Source of the DNA: Phorcus lineatus
Taxonomy: Eukaryota > Mollusca > Gastropoda > Trochida > Trochidae
DNA length: 64,000 bases
Direction of reading: 5' to 3'
NCBI GenBank assembly: GCA_921293015.1
Contig: OV121092.1
Span: 31,875,764-31,939,763 of the forward strand
Shown here: piece by piece, positions 1-25,300 of the stretch
Position numbering within the stretch: position 1 is the stretch's first letter
How the letters are laid out: each line of letters starts with the position of its first letter
Notes under the pieces: model-generated
What the model was told of the DNA's origin: nothing
Databases searched by the model: none
The model's input: the letters and a program-made list of their open reading frames with translations, nothing else
Program-made: the position numbers and the translations under genes

Positions 1-130
1 CTCGAAAAATGACACGAAATAAATTGAGATGCACCTTGCATATAAAATGTACAAATTCCATCAATGAAACAACCATAAGATACTTTAAAATATGTAGACG
101 TGGTGTCAATACTAGCACTTTAACTTACAG

Positions 131-14341
<14,211 letters not shown>

Positions 14342-14412
14342 AATATCATTTTAAGTATTGAAACTACATACTTATTAGCTTATATTTCATCTATTGGTTA
14401 TTCTACTTATAT

Positions 14413-14545
14413 GATTAAAATTCTATTAAGCAATGCCCTGTCTGTTTTCCATGGTGTATACACATGTTATGTTACGTCAATCACACAACATAGTTTGGTA
14501 AACAAAGTGTTTATTAAGGATCACATTATTTAAAACAAGAATAAA
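14413..14545 (+). terminator. Polyadenylation signals of gene A
   Basis: An ATTAAA at about 14416 and AATAAA at 14540-14545 follow the gene A stop (14339-14341). If the distal one is used, the gene A transcript runs past the reverse-strand signal of gene B (14510-14515), so the convergent 3' UTRs would overlap. Confidence 0.5.
14510..14515 (-). terminator. Polyadenylation signal of gene B
   Basis: TTTATT on the plus strand is AATAAA on the minus strand, about 110 bases after the gene B stop codon. Confidence 0.5.
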
Positions 14546-14622
14546 CAGACGCTACCAAATGTAACGGACAAAATTGTCGGGTATATGCAGACGATTTTAA
14601 GTAACTAAAAATATTGTCCTGG

Positions 14623-15035
14623 TCAAAAATCCAATAATTCTGTGAACATGTAATAATATAGAAGATTGTTCAGGAAATAGTCATTATAATTATAATAAAC
14701 GTAAGGATAATTCCACGGCATTGTGTTATACCTGGAAGATAACGGTCTCATGCGTCGAACGGGAGTCTGATATTGAGTTGCAATGTTCCTAGTGGGTTTT
14801 GGTCCAGTCTGATATGAAGATGACGTCACATCCGTTTCAAGGGATTCTGGATCTGCCGCCTCTCCCCCTACTTCATCTGCAAGGTCTTCAGATGTAAGAC
14901 CAACTCGTCCCACGTGATATCTTGATGTAGTGGTTGTAGTTGAGGGTGTAGTTGTAATTGAAGACGTTGTAGAAACCGAGGAGGGTGAAGTGACATCTAT
15001 ACCATCGATGTCAAGATCAAAAATGTCCTCGAATC
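14623..15035 (-). CDS. Gene B: terminal exon of a Thr/Ser-rich, Tyr-tailed secreted-type protein
   Basis: Acceptor TTATCAAAACAG precedes GATTCGAGG; entering in phase 1, the exon encodes GFEDIFDLDIDGIDVTSP and runs 137 residues to the stop. A Thr/Ser run (TTSSITTTPSTTTTTS) is likely O-glycosylated or disordered. An acidic middle and a Tyr/Asn-rich end follow (YPYVYYNYNDYFLNN), closing with YYYMFTELLDF. The open frame extends through the acceptor to an ATG at 15073-15075, but by analogy with genes D, E and I a separate upstream signal exon is expected; I did not find it. The exon is tail-to-tail with gene A. The product is not recognised by name. Confidence 0.7.
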
Positions 15036-15311
15036 CTGTTTTGATAATTGAAAAAAAAATCACGTGTTGAAACATTATTTTTTAAAAAGGAATTTTCCTG
15101 TAGGATATACAGATACGATACTTTATCATTTTATGTTCAGACATGACTTTTCATGTCAGTCATGTCTCTTACTCGGTCATGATGTCATGCAATAGTTCAA
15201 TTACTTCGTTACGTCATAATAACACAATTTCAACTTCCATGAATATACATGTATATGTAAAATAGTTTTGAGCAATGTTCGCGGTAAAATATGTCTTATA
15301 CTAGATGGCTT

Positions 15312-15545
15312 TCTTGTACCGTGCATATATCCATGACAGAGCATGCTCAAAGCGCACAAATTCTATTATTACCGTGGGAGAATACTACTTCGATGCAGCC
15401 TATTAAGCACTTCCCTTGTTCAGGTACCCAATTGTATAGCTGGGTGGACTGAGTGCAATGTGGATGAAGTGCCTTGCCCAGGGACACGACACACGGCATG
15501 GACAAGGTTACAAATGCTCTGTGCCTCCATCGGGATATACGTTTA
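15312..15545 (-). mobile_element. SINE, degraded copy 1
   Basis: It contains the block GGTGGACTGAGTGCAATG...AAGTGCCTTGCCCAGGGACAC shared with copies at 52730-53010 and 59680-59978. Its left end (CATGCTCAAAGCGC) also matches copy 3. The tRNA-like head expected at the right end is decayed (CTCCATCGGGATATAC). All three copies read head-to-tail on the minus strand. Confidence 0.7.
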
Positions 15546-17414
15546 TCATAATGACATGTTCTTACGTACTCATTAAAATTTTCATTGCTGATTTAATTGA
15601 TTATGTCTGTTACCCCAAGCCTACCTTTCACAGGAGATCCAAGCAGCAGACAGCATATTATTACTGTCGAAAGATACATTGTTCGTCACTGAGAACCTAG
15701 AATAAAAAAGAACAACGACTAACTTGACATCGACATGAAAATGAATATAACAAATATGAGATTCTTAACGGCTTGAGAATTATAAAGTTGAATCAGTAAT
15801 ACTATAGCTATTTAGATATACCTACACATAGTATTCACTTATTGTCATTATTTTACATACGTATGTACGAATTATGATTCAGCTTAAGATAACACTTAGA
15901 GCTTTTCAATAATTTATTTTTAGCTTGATAAGAGCCAAATATATGAATTCATAAAATTTCTATGAATGCACGTTTATCCTTAAAATATAGCAATTATGAA
16001 AATCTCAAATATCTGGTGTCCCATGTACAATGTATAGTCGGCATATGACGTTTTGAAAACCGTAAACCCAATCTGTTTATATGACATTAAGAATTTTCAG
16101 CTTTTCTATCACATCTTAAAACCAAGTATTTCTGGTTGTATTCAGTTCAGAATTATTTTACTGTCGGTGCAGCAATATTATCTATTTCGTTTTACGCTCC
16201 TGACCAGTTTAAATGTCGTCAGCTGTATGTGGTTTCTATAAATTTTACAAACAATTTTTCAGTAGTGGACGAGCTCCATTTGTTGTACATATTTTTACGA
16301 TAAAAACCCCATCACCTTTACCTTTAAATGATTGTGTCACTGACCTTATATAGAATGAATTACTAGAATTACTTTTCAATAGATAACTACTACTGACAAT
16401 AATTTGGCATATAAAACATTTTGAATTATTCATTCTTAGATGATCATCAAAGGTAGATTAACATCACGGTTTTTCAGAATTAAAGTAGTGCAAAGCTTCA
16501 TTTCGACATATTTAAAAAAATATTTATAGGTATTCGTAAAATAGAAAGTAACTACTTACATGTACACTTAAAAGAACCCCTGGATAAGGACACTGTCACG
16601 AAATACCCTGATCTCTCAACTATCCCTTCTCCTTTTATACAAAAAATAGAAAAGGATGAGAATAGTTTGAAGTAGATCTCTCTAAACACATTTGAAAGAT
16701 ACGCATTCATGACATAACAAATATATACAACTCAGCAGGTAAGTGTACTCTACAAGTGTAGATGTATTATCTTCATTTAGATTACCGTAAACCCTTTATG
16801 ACAAAAGACATAATTTAACAATTAATGGACAGTTACGAATTTGTGAAAAATTTGACTTTAAAAAGGATTTATTACGTTGAAAATAGGTTTTAGGGATTAA
16901 GAATAACGTTTCTTTGTATATTTTTAACAAGGCACTTTTCTAGTGTGACTTCAGTTTGTCCACGTCATTTCTCTTGGGTCAATTTAACTTTCCTAAATCA
17001 TTTCTTTTATATTATAACAGCTTATCAAGTAATTCCATTTAATTGAAATTCAACTTTCGTAGTCATTATTCTTGTGTTGAATTCAACTCTACAAACAAAC
17101 AAATGTGACTTGTCATAAGGATGTTGTTCAAAATATCTAGAGTCAACTTTTTGCAAAAATCGAACATAAAACAGATTCATATATCTTTAGTTTTTACGGA
17201 TATTCTTTAGACTTGATTTGCCTGACGTTCATATCTTTAGGAAATTCTTTTTATGAGACAACTATATTTTCTGGGAATTCGAAATATCCCAATGATCGTA
17301 ATCTTCTTTCACTAAATCGATAGCTTACAGTTTCCGAACAAAAGTTTGATTTATTACTTACTTAGTGCAAATAACTTGTAATACGGTGTTTGCTTTAGTT
17401 CGACTTTTGCAACC

Positions 17415-17470
17415 ATCAATCAATCATTTATTCAGTAGAAAGGCCTGCGGCCCACGTACAGAAACCATCA
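17415..17470 (-). mobile_element. LINE 3' tail fragment
   Basis: On the minus strand it reads ...CTGTACGTGGGCCGCAGGCC... then ACTGAATAAATGATTGATTGA. This matches the 3' end of the LINE relic at 21420-21476 (GTACGTGGGCCTAAGGC...AATTGAATTGA). It is probably a 5'-truncated copy of the same family in the opposite direction. Confidence 0.55.
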
Positions 17471-18261
17471 GTCTGAATACAAGTTAAGAAACTTTTTTGT
17501 AGATGACGTAATGAAAATAACAATATTACAAACTTGGACACCCATAGTATTATAGGAACTTTACAATCTGGCAGTGAAGTATGCAGTACGTGCTTAAAAC
17601 CACCCTATATAATTGTCAATGTGAAAAAGTACAAAACAATTATTGACTGTTTATCACGAAGATGTGATTACCATATGTGAATTGAAGAAATACAATCATC
17701 GAAATATCCCAAATTTGGCATTATTCCTATTTGGAGAAATGCCAGAATAGTTCCTGGCATACCACATATTTGTCCTTGTACTGTAAAAAATGTGCTCCCT
17801 TTTCACACAAATCTTATATATTATCAACTATATCAATTATATTTTTGATGAATTGGGATTTATTCCAAATTTTGCAAAATGTTGATATTCTATGCACATG
17901 GGATTTCTTACAATGCCAACAAAATTTGTTTAAAAGATGTTTTAATATAATTTGGTAATATGAATACAAGTGCAAAACTAGGACCACAGACAATAAAATT
18001 TAAAGAAACTATACAGAGCGATTTTTAAATATGGGTTAAGGCACTCTTAGCACGAAGGGGGTTTTGTGAAATTAGGGCCTCACTGTTGATTAATATTTTT
18101 CAAATATAATGTAATCAAGAGAACTTTGGCATTCACTCAACCCCCCCCCCACAAAAAGAGGTACATGTAGCTCAAGTAATGAAATCCCTTCCTATGCATG
18201 ATTAACGCATGACTTCTTTGGGCAGCGTTTAGAAGGTAATAAGATGAATAGAGAAAAAGTT

Positions 18262-18447
18262 TTATGAATTTACAACTTCTTTCACTTGCTCGATAACAGT
18301 GTTGGTATCTACAGCAAAACGTCCAAATCTTGCAATATAGAAGTTGGAGCTCCAAAGACCTTGTTCTCTATTCCAGATTAATGCAGTTTCATTGACTTTA
18401 GGTATCTCTGTGTTTTGAGAGAATGGAGAAAAGGTGATACTCATCAT
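18262..18447 (-). other. Unidentified 61-codon ORF
   Basis: The translation starts MMSITFSPFSQNTEIPK and contains ALIWNREQGLWSSNFYIARF and FAVDTNTVIEQVKEVVNS. It looks like a folded-protein fragment rather than random AT-rich sequence, but I cannot assign a family. There is no clear splice acceptor or partner exon, and the flanks look non-coding. It may be a retroelement or processed-gene fragment. Confidence 0.3.
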
Positions 18448-19497
18448 TTAAACCCTTTTTTTAGTTGGTTATCATGAGAATTAAAGTATGCATTTATAGA
18501 CTCAAATGAAAAAAACATTTCTTAAAAACATAGATAAACAAAATTAATACCTGACGAAAAATAAATAACCGGGTTTATGTCTAACCCACTATTGAGTATA
18601 ATAAAGTGATTTTTTAAAAATATGCTTTTCGTTTCTTTAGGCTAATATTTTGGCATATTTATATGAAATCCGCAAGAAAGTGTGATTAAAAATATCAAAC
18701 TAGACATATTGGCAATTCGGCTATTCGCCATTAACATAAAAACACTGCCTGATAGTATCCAAGTTTGTAGTTAAGGAGATTACTCGTTCTCTGAATAAAG
18801 CAAACTTGGTGCATTATATTTTGAGACGTGATACAGAGTAATTGCAAACGGATTATTTCTTTACATATTTTGTACACGTTTCTAAAATGATTGGATAGGA
18901 GTATATAAATAACTTTCTGTTAAGGGAAAAACTATAGTGTAAGGTACCTAAATCTGAAATAGTATGAATTTTCAAAATGTTTGAACAACATTGATCCTTA
19001 GGATTTATTCTAAGATACTCCTACTGATCACTTTACTTCATACTTACGTGCAAAATATAAGCACATTAAACACATTTCCTACAAAAACTACTGAAGCCAT
19101 TCCCATCTAAGACATGTTATGGATTTGCGTTACAGTATTTGAAAGAAGAAAAAACAGTGTATGTACCCATTGCCTTTTCCAAACTTGAAATTATGAAAAA
19201 AGGATAACTGAGGTTCTGTTGAGAAAAACATTTTTGTCATACATCCACGTATGTAATGTATGAGAAGCCAAGACGTAACCCTTTATTACTCATGTAGACA
19301 CAAAATAAACATCATCTGCAAAGCTGTACACCATGTTAAAGTTAATTAGGTATACAAAGTTATACAGAGCCATCTCTATGCCTTTCGCCAGATAGTTTAT
19401 GGATAACATAATTAGTCAACAAAGCATGTTAACAAGAGTTAAAGCGAATGCTTGTCTCTCTTATGATTTATTAGGGAAATAACTAAGAAGTGCATGG

Positions 19498-19601
19498 AAT
19501 ATATTATATCAAGTCATCAAACACTTAACAATATTTTCTGAATGATGCATTGGCAATATGATTTAGGAGCGAAGATGGCGTGTGATTGTTAACTAGATAA
19601 G
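19498..19601 (+). promoter_or_regulatory. Candidate untranslated first exon of gene C
   Basis: A TATA-like ATATTATAT near 19500 precedes a possible exon ending ...TTAACTAGATAAG with strong donor GTAAGTG at 19602. Other genes in the cluster also begin with an untranslated exon. The link to the signal exon at 21994 is inferred only from strand and order; the first intron would then contain the minisatellite and the LINE. Confidence 0.3.
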
Positions 19602-20470
19602 GTAAGTGATTATTGTTATTCATCGATCATCTATAAATGTTGCTTTTACAAATGTTCCGATTTAAGCATTTTGTATCACGATTATCATAGCTCCTCACAT
19701 TTGTTGAATTTAACAGTTAACTTCTTAGATCAATACTTAATATATCTCTTCTATTGTTGCACATTGCATTCCCATGTTTGCAGACGGTATTTTACGTCCT
19801 CCATTGAAATTTGGCGTGGCGATGTTCGCAATAGACCCCCTGGATTATTATTGGACTTATTATTGCGCTTCTCAGTATTTTTAAGATCATTGGTCCTTAC
19901 TTAACATTCCATCTCTACTTCTGGCGTAATAGATGATTGCAGTCGACCATCTTAGATCCTTACTACATATTGCGTCGCTATTTATTAGTTGCGTGTCGAT
20001 GGTTGCAGTCGACAATCTTAGATTAGTACTTACTGCTGATTTTCCCTTTTCTTTAAGATCCGTACTAAACAATGCTTTTCATATGTAACGATGTTTTCAG
20101 TTGGTTTCTGCGATCCTTACTTTCAATAACTTCCTATTTTACTTTTGGCGTGTCCATGTTTTCAATTGCGAATTTTAGATCCTAGCTAAATATTGGTCCT
20201 GTTATCACATGTGTTTGTTCGATAATGACAGTTGGGTCGTTACTATATATTGCTTCTCTCTTATTTGCGGCGTGTCTATGTTTGCAATCGAGTATATTAT
20301 CCTCAGAAAATATTGTCACTCTCTTAACTTCCTTAAGATCCTTAATAAACTATGCTTCTCTTTTACTTGTTGCTTATCGATGATTGCAGTCTCGCATCGT
20401 AGATCTTTACTTAATATTGCTTTTCACTCGTTACTAGTAAACAAATGTACACAATTTAGTTATGAAAGCT

Positions 20471-21476
20471 AATAGAGCAATGGCAGCAGTCAAGACATTT
20501 TCTTTTAAACTGAAAATATTTCCCCATCTGTGTTTTTCAAAATCTTTGATGTCCAGCTAAAGCCAATAATATTGTATGGTTGTGAAATTTGGGGAGTTAG
20601 CAAATGGTATATTATTGAAAGATTTCATGTTCGTTTTTGTAAATATGTTCTTGGTGTGAGTTATACATGTTCAAATGTTGCTGTACTTGCTGAGTGTGGG
20701 TGAAATTATGTATATAGTGACACCCTGCAAAGAGTCAAATATTGGTTTAAATTATTAGAGTATCAAGAAACGCGATATCCAAAGCAATGGTATATAATGA
20801 TGTGTAAGCTAGAAACAGTAGGACGTAATACGTGGGCTTCAAATGTTAAAAATATACTATTCATGTACGGATTTGGTTATGTATGGGAAGCTCAGGGTAT
20901 GGCAACAAAAGTGATTTTTTACGTAACTTTGTATAAATATAAATTATTGTTGTGTACAAAGCATTTTGCTGACATAAATGACAGTTCTTCTTTAGACCTA
21001 TATTCTACCATCCAACAGTCCTTTTGTACAGAACCTTACCTAACAACTATAAAAACGAAAGAATCACGCCGTAGAATTACTTTGCTAAGAATAGGTGCCC
21101 TATCAATACGTAAAAATACTGGAAGAAGAGAAGGAACACCTAGATTTTTAAGATTTTTTAAGTTTTGTAAAGATGATGTTATTGAAGATGAACTACACTT
21201 TTTATTCAAATGTCCTTGTTTTATTGATTTAAGAAGAAAGTGTATCCAAAACTTACCTGACAATGTTAATATTTCTTACTAACAAAATGTTTTACAACGT
21301 CAAAACTCAGAAAAACTTTTATCCTACTCATGTTTTATAAGAGATGCACTCACTCTGCGTTCAATGACTATCACTCAATTAACTTACATTGTATAATATA
21401 TATAGTATTGTCTTTTTTTGTATATGTTTTGTACGTGGGCCTAAGGCATTTTATTGAAATAAAGAATTGAATTGAA
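20471..21476 (+). pseudogene. 3' end of a LINE reverse transcriptase, with 3' UTR
   Basis: The translation contains LKPIILYGCEIWG (20554-20590) and LGVSYTCSNVAVLAECG, a TGA stop, then SDTLQRVKYWFKLLEYQE and the open frame 20797-21282. The end holds CKFCKDDVIEDELHFLFKCP, a Cys/Cys/His/Cys knuckle typical of non-LTR retrotransposon C-termini. A frameshift lies between 20471 and 20525. The 3' UTR ends GTACGTGGGCCTAAGGC...AATTGAATTGA. The endonuclease and RT core are missing, so this is a 5'-truncated dead copy. It is inserted in the minisatellite array. The clade is not determined. Confidence 0.75.
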
Positions 21477-21654
21477 AAAGTTGCGTGTTAAAAATATTTT
21501 TGCAGGTGATAATTATAAATCCTAACTTAATATTGCGTCTATCTTTGTTTGTGGCAAGTCGATGTTTTCATTTGAGCATCTTAGATCCTAACTGAATATT
21601 GCTTCTCACTCGTTATTAGTGACGTGTTGTCGGTGCAGTCGACCATCTTAGATC

Positions 21655-21826
21655 ACTACTAAATATGCTTACTAAATATGCCTACTAAATATGCCTACTC
21701 AATATGCCTACTAAATATGCTTACTAAATATGCCTACTAAATATGCCTACTAAATATGCCTACTAAATATGCTTACTAAATATTCCTACTAAATATGCTT
21801 ACTAAATATGCCTACTAAATATGCCT
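21655..21826. repeat. 13-bp tandem array (TACTAAATATGCC)n
   Basis: About 13 near-perfect copies of a 13-bp unit occur, alternating TGCCTAC and TGCTTAC variants. The array grows out of the right part of the minisatellite: ATCACTACTAAATATGC matches the ATCCTTACTAAATATTGC segment of the longer unit. Confidence 0.9.
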
Positions 21827-22002
21827 TCATTCTTTACCTGTTTGCAGGCGATCATCTAAGGTCCTTATCTCATATCAATAGCTATTTGTTTAAAACAGGT
21901 GGTATACTTAAGTATAAATAAAAACAATCACTCATTAGATAATGAGAAAAAGTTGCAAAATAATGCTCTGTAATTTTCTTATTTTCGTTTCAGAATACAA
22001 TC

Positions 22003-22294
22003 ATGATTTCTTTCCTGAAAGCAGCAATGCTTATAAGCGTTGCAAATGGTAGGAGGACTTCTTTTAGCGTACATTTATTTCTTAAATATCAACAATTGAC
22101 AAAAATTTACGTATACATGTAGGTACTTGTATTATGACCACTGGAATGTATCGAAATATCGTCCTTGTATTATACATAATTACTGCCATGCAGGTGGATG
22201 ATACAATATTGACACGTTTGATCATTTTTTAAAAAACATTTGAATCCTACTATTTGCTTTATGATATGAAGTTCTATATATATATAATATGAAG

Positions 22295-22334
<40 letters not shown>

Positions 22335-25300
22335 TATATATATCGTATATATATAGATGTAAAGTAATGACGTCACCAATCTGTGGGTACGCATCGATTG
22401 TCATGAGTTATACGCCCCTTGTTCTGTGACGTCATAGCATGACAACGTCAAAAAGACCCCATGATGATCACTGAATAGTGTGAAACCGTTCGGGGATTGA
22501 AATCATTTCCAGACTTTTGTTTTTTATCTATTTATTACTTGAACTATGAAGAAGCTTTTTTGTGTTAACAATTTTGCTTTCGAAACTATTTATTCTAAAA
22601 TAAAAAATCACATACCTATGATTTTAGAAATATTGATGTCACGAGGAGACTTGAACAGATTTGCCCTACAGCAATTGAAATAAAAAGAAATTCGAATCAC
22701 TGTTGAATGCTAATAAAAAATAGTTTCGTCGTTTGTAATGTTGTAGATTTAAGTAAGGTTTACAAAGAAATGTATTCTATACCTTATCGTAATGATATCA
22801 TTAATCTGTTATTCGCCAGCAATGTGTACCGTATCAACGTGTGCAAACGGCTACTGTACTGGTGGAAACGTTTGTAAATGTCGGCATGGATTTATGATGG
22901 GTCCGTATGGAAGGTGTCTTCCCTATGGTAGGTAAATGACTTGTACATGTACATGTATGTCTCATTTTTCACTTTTAGTCTCACCTCTTGTCGTTATAAG
23001 CGAAATTGGTTTGCATGTCTTAAGAAGTTGACAGTTATAACCATGACTTACGAATACTTACCTAATTATTACTCGTTATCAGAAGTGATTATTTATGTCC
23101 GAATCTGTGTAAACATGCGCTAAATCATTGTGACTTAAGAGTCTATTTTGACTGAAAAGATGTTTTGAGGAGATTAGTTTTTTCTTGACAAATACAAAGG
23201 TTACAAAGTCGAGCGAGAAGAAGAAAGTTGAAATCATCAGGAGTTACATTTCTGTTGCAGTATTAGTCTTGTGTTACAATGCTACATGGCCAATTTCAGA
23301 AGTCAGGTCCTAAACGTTTTAGTTCGTCAGTAGGACGAAGTGGTGTGATTATAATGAATGTTAATGATAATATTCTGCTGCTTTTGTTACTTTTTTCTAA
23401 CCTAACAAGGTACACTATAACAGGTATGAAGAGCTACAAAAGCAATATTTTCATTACTTAAACTTTGCTTATGACAATAGGGAAGGTATTCTGCGCAGTG
23501 TAGCAGTGATTTTACAGCATAGGTATTGTTAAAGAGCCACTCCGTGATTTGTTGGAGTCATATATGCCAAGCTTAAACAATGGTGTCATTTGATCGCGAA
23601 GTATCGACTGTTACCAAAAATAAACATTGTAAAGCTTGTTGGTTTTTTACAGTGACAATATGAAGGTAGAACGTTGCAATTATGATCGAAAACCGGACAG
23701 TAGCGCACGTCAAATAGTCAAACGTAATTTTTGAGACTTATCTACAACAGCCAGGAGGGCAGTTACGAGTTGATAGTGTTTGTTTGGTTATATAACTAGT
23801 ACCCACGTTTATTCTACGTGAGATCTGTGCATTTATAAGGCTGTTTTTAGATTTTCATGGAAAACCAGTATTTGTGAGATATATGTCATTTGGACATGAA
23901 AAGTTAAGATGTTTTGATTTTATATCAACACATATGACATTTAGGTTCGTATCAAAGGTAAATAATATGTTATGAAAATCACGGAGTGGCTCTTTAATGA
24001 TAATGGTTCAAAATATGTGCATGTTCAAGAGACAAAAATTGATTCAGATCACTGCACCCAAGCCACATGCCAGAACGGGTACTGTTCACCGAGAACCCTG
24101 CAGTGTACGTGTTGGAATGGATTTGTCAAGGATCAGAGAGGCAACTGTGTACAACTACAGCCAAGATACCTTACTGGCTTTGCAGAGCCTCCTAGAATAA
24201 GTAAGCACATGTAGATACAATTATTTCAATAGATGTTGCATCTCCATTATCACTGTCATTTTTATTACCACCTGGGTCCCGTTGCACAAAACACTAAGGT
24301 AACCTAAAGTCGGTAAGGTAGCCTTAGTGCAATGCTAAAGGATTAACCTTAGTGTTAAGTAGTTTTGTGCAACGGCCCCCTGTAGCATAACTAATAGAGA
24401 GAGTGTGGTTTAATTTGTGCGTACAGAAACGAAGTACGTCTAGGTTGTCCCTTATTTATGTAAGTCTTACATCATTTAGTTTGGGGGTAGCACAACTAGA
24501 CCGTACTATATATACAAAGCAATGTAAGTTATTTAATTCTATTATAAGTGCCAACTGTTGACATTTGAAACAGTGCATCGGTATAATGTTATTCAGACTA
24601 AAATGGATTAGGATTACCCTCAAAATGGTTGTGTATCTTCCAAAGAAATTATTATCCATGAAAAAATTATAATTGGTAAAATTGGTTTGATGTTCTTAAA
24701 AAATAATGTTGGAAAAGTTTCCTTTCAAATATTATGCTACAAATTGTAAACTACTAGAAAGGTGTGTTGAGTAAAATCTCACTAAAACCTGTTCAATGAG
24801 TTTGTTCACAAGCCATTAGCATACCAAATTAATTTGAATAAATTACACTGAAGGATTTTAAATGCTGTGTTTGTTTTTCAGACCGGTGTAATAATGAAAC
24901 CTGTTTACATGGTCATTGTGACCGCGTTAGAGACGAATGCAGGTGCAATGAGGGATATTTCAAAAGCAGTACTGGAAAATGCTTGCTCTCTGGATTTGGT
25001 AAATAACATAAAATCGAATATCGAATAGTTCACTTTAGAACACTCAATCTCAGTCATTAGATATTTTGAAACGGTTATGAAAAATTCGCTTGTCGTCTTT
25101 GCTAAGACATGGGTTTGGTTTATTGCACATACATACAAAAAGTCACATGTTTCTAATTCATTTGGCAAAATGTGGGGCATGCTCAGCGTTTGACACACTT
25201 ATTGCAAATACATGAAACAATAAGAAGTTTCTAATACACACATTTTCCTACAACTGAAGCAAATGATGCGTCTTACAGACGTGACACAACGATACAAAAT

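Larger units (their letters stand above)
15036..19500. other. Long non-coding stretch between genes B and C
   Basis: The stretch holds a SINE (15312-15545), a LINE 3' tail (17415-17470), an unplaced 61-codon minus-strand ORF (18262-18447) and short poly-C (about 18140). The missing signal exon of gene B probably lies here. Possible splice donors read on the minus strand near 17358 and 19043, and one on the plus strand at about 16737, but I cannot tie them to a gene. The rest looks like unique AT-rich sequence. Confidence 0.5.
19760..21870. repeat. Degenerate ~66-bp minisatellite, interrupted by a LINE
   Basis: The recurring core is TGCAGTCGACCATCTTAGAT followed by CCTTACT...ATATTGC and TGCGTGTCGATG. 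Two adjacent cores start at 19938 and 20004 (66-bp spacing). More degenerate units extend to about 20450 and resume at about 21500-21660 and 21840-21870, after the LINE insertion. Confidence 0.7.

Noticed and set aside
15073-15075. ATG upstream of the gene B acceptor as a start codon
   Set aside because: The reading from it passes through a good acceptor (poly-T then CAAAACAG) and is a weak signal; sister genes use a separate signal exon. Not excluded.
22170-22404. Ile/Tyr-repeat minus ORFs
   Set aside because: (TA)n microsatellite translated.
23972-24214. ORF starting inside the MITE and running into the EGF exon
   Set aside because: The acceptor CAG at 24047 and phase-1 join with 22927 explain the coding part; the first 25 codons are MITE and intron.
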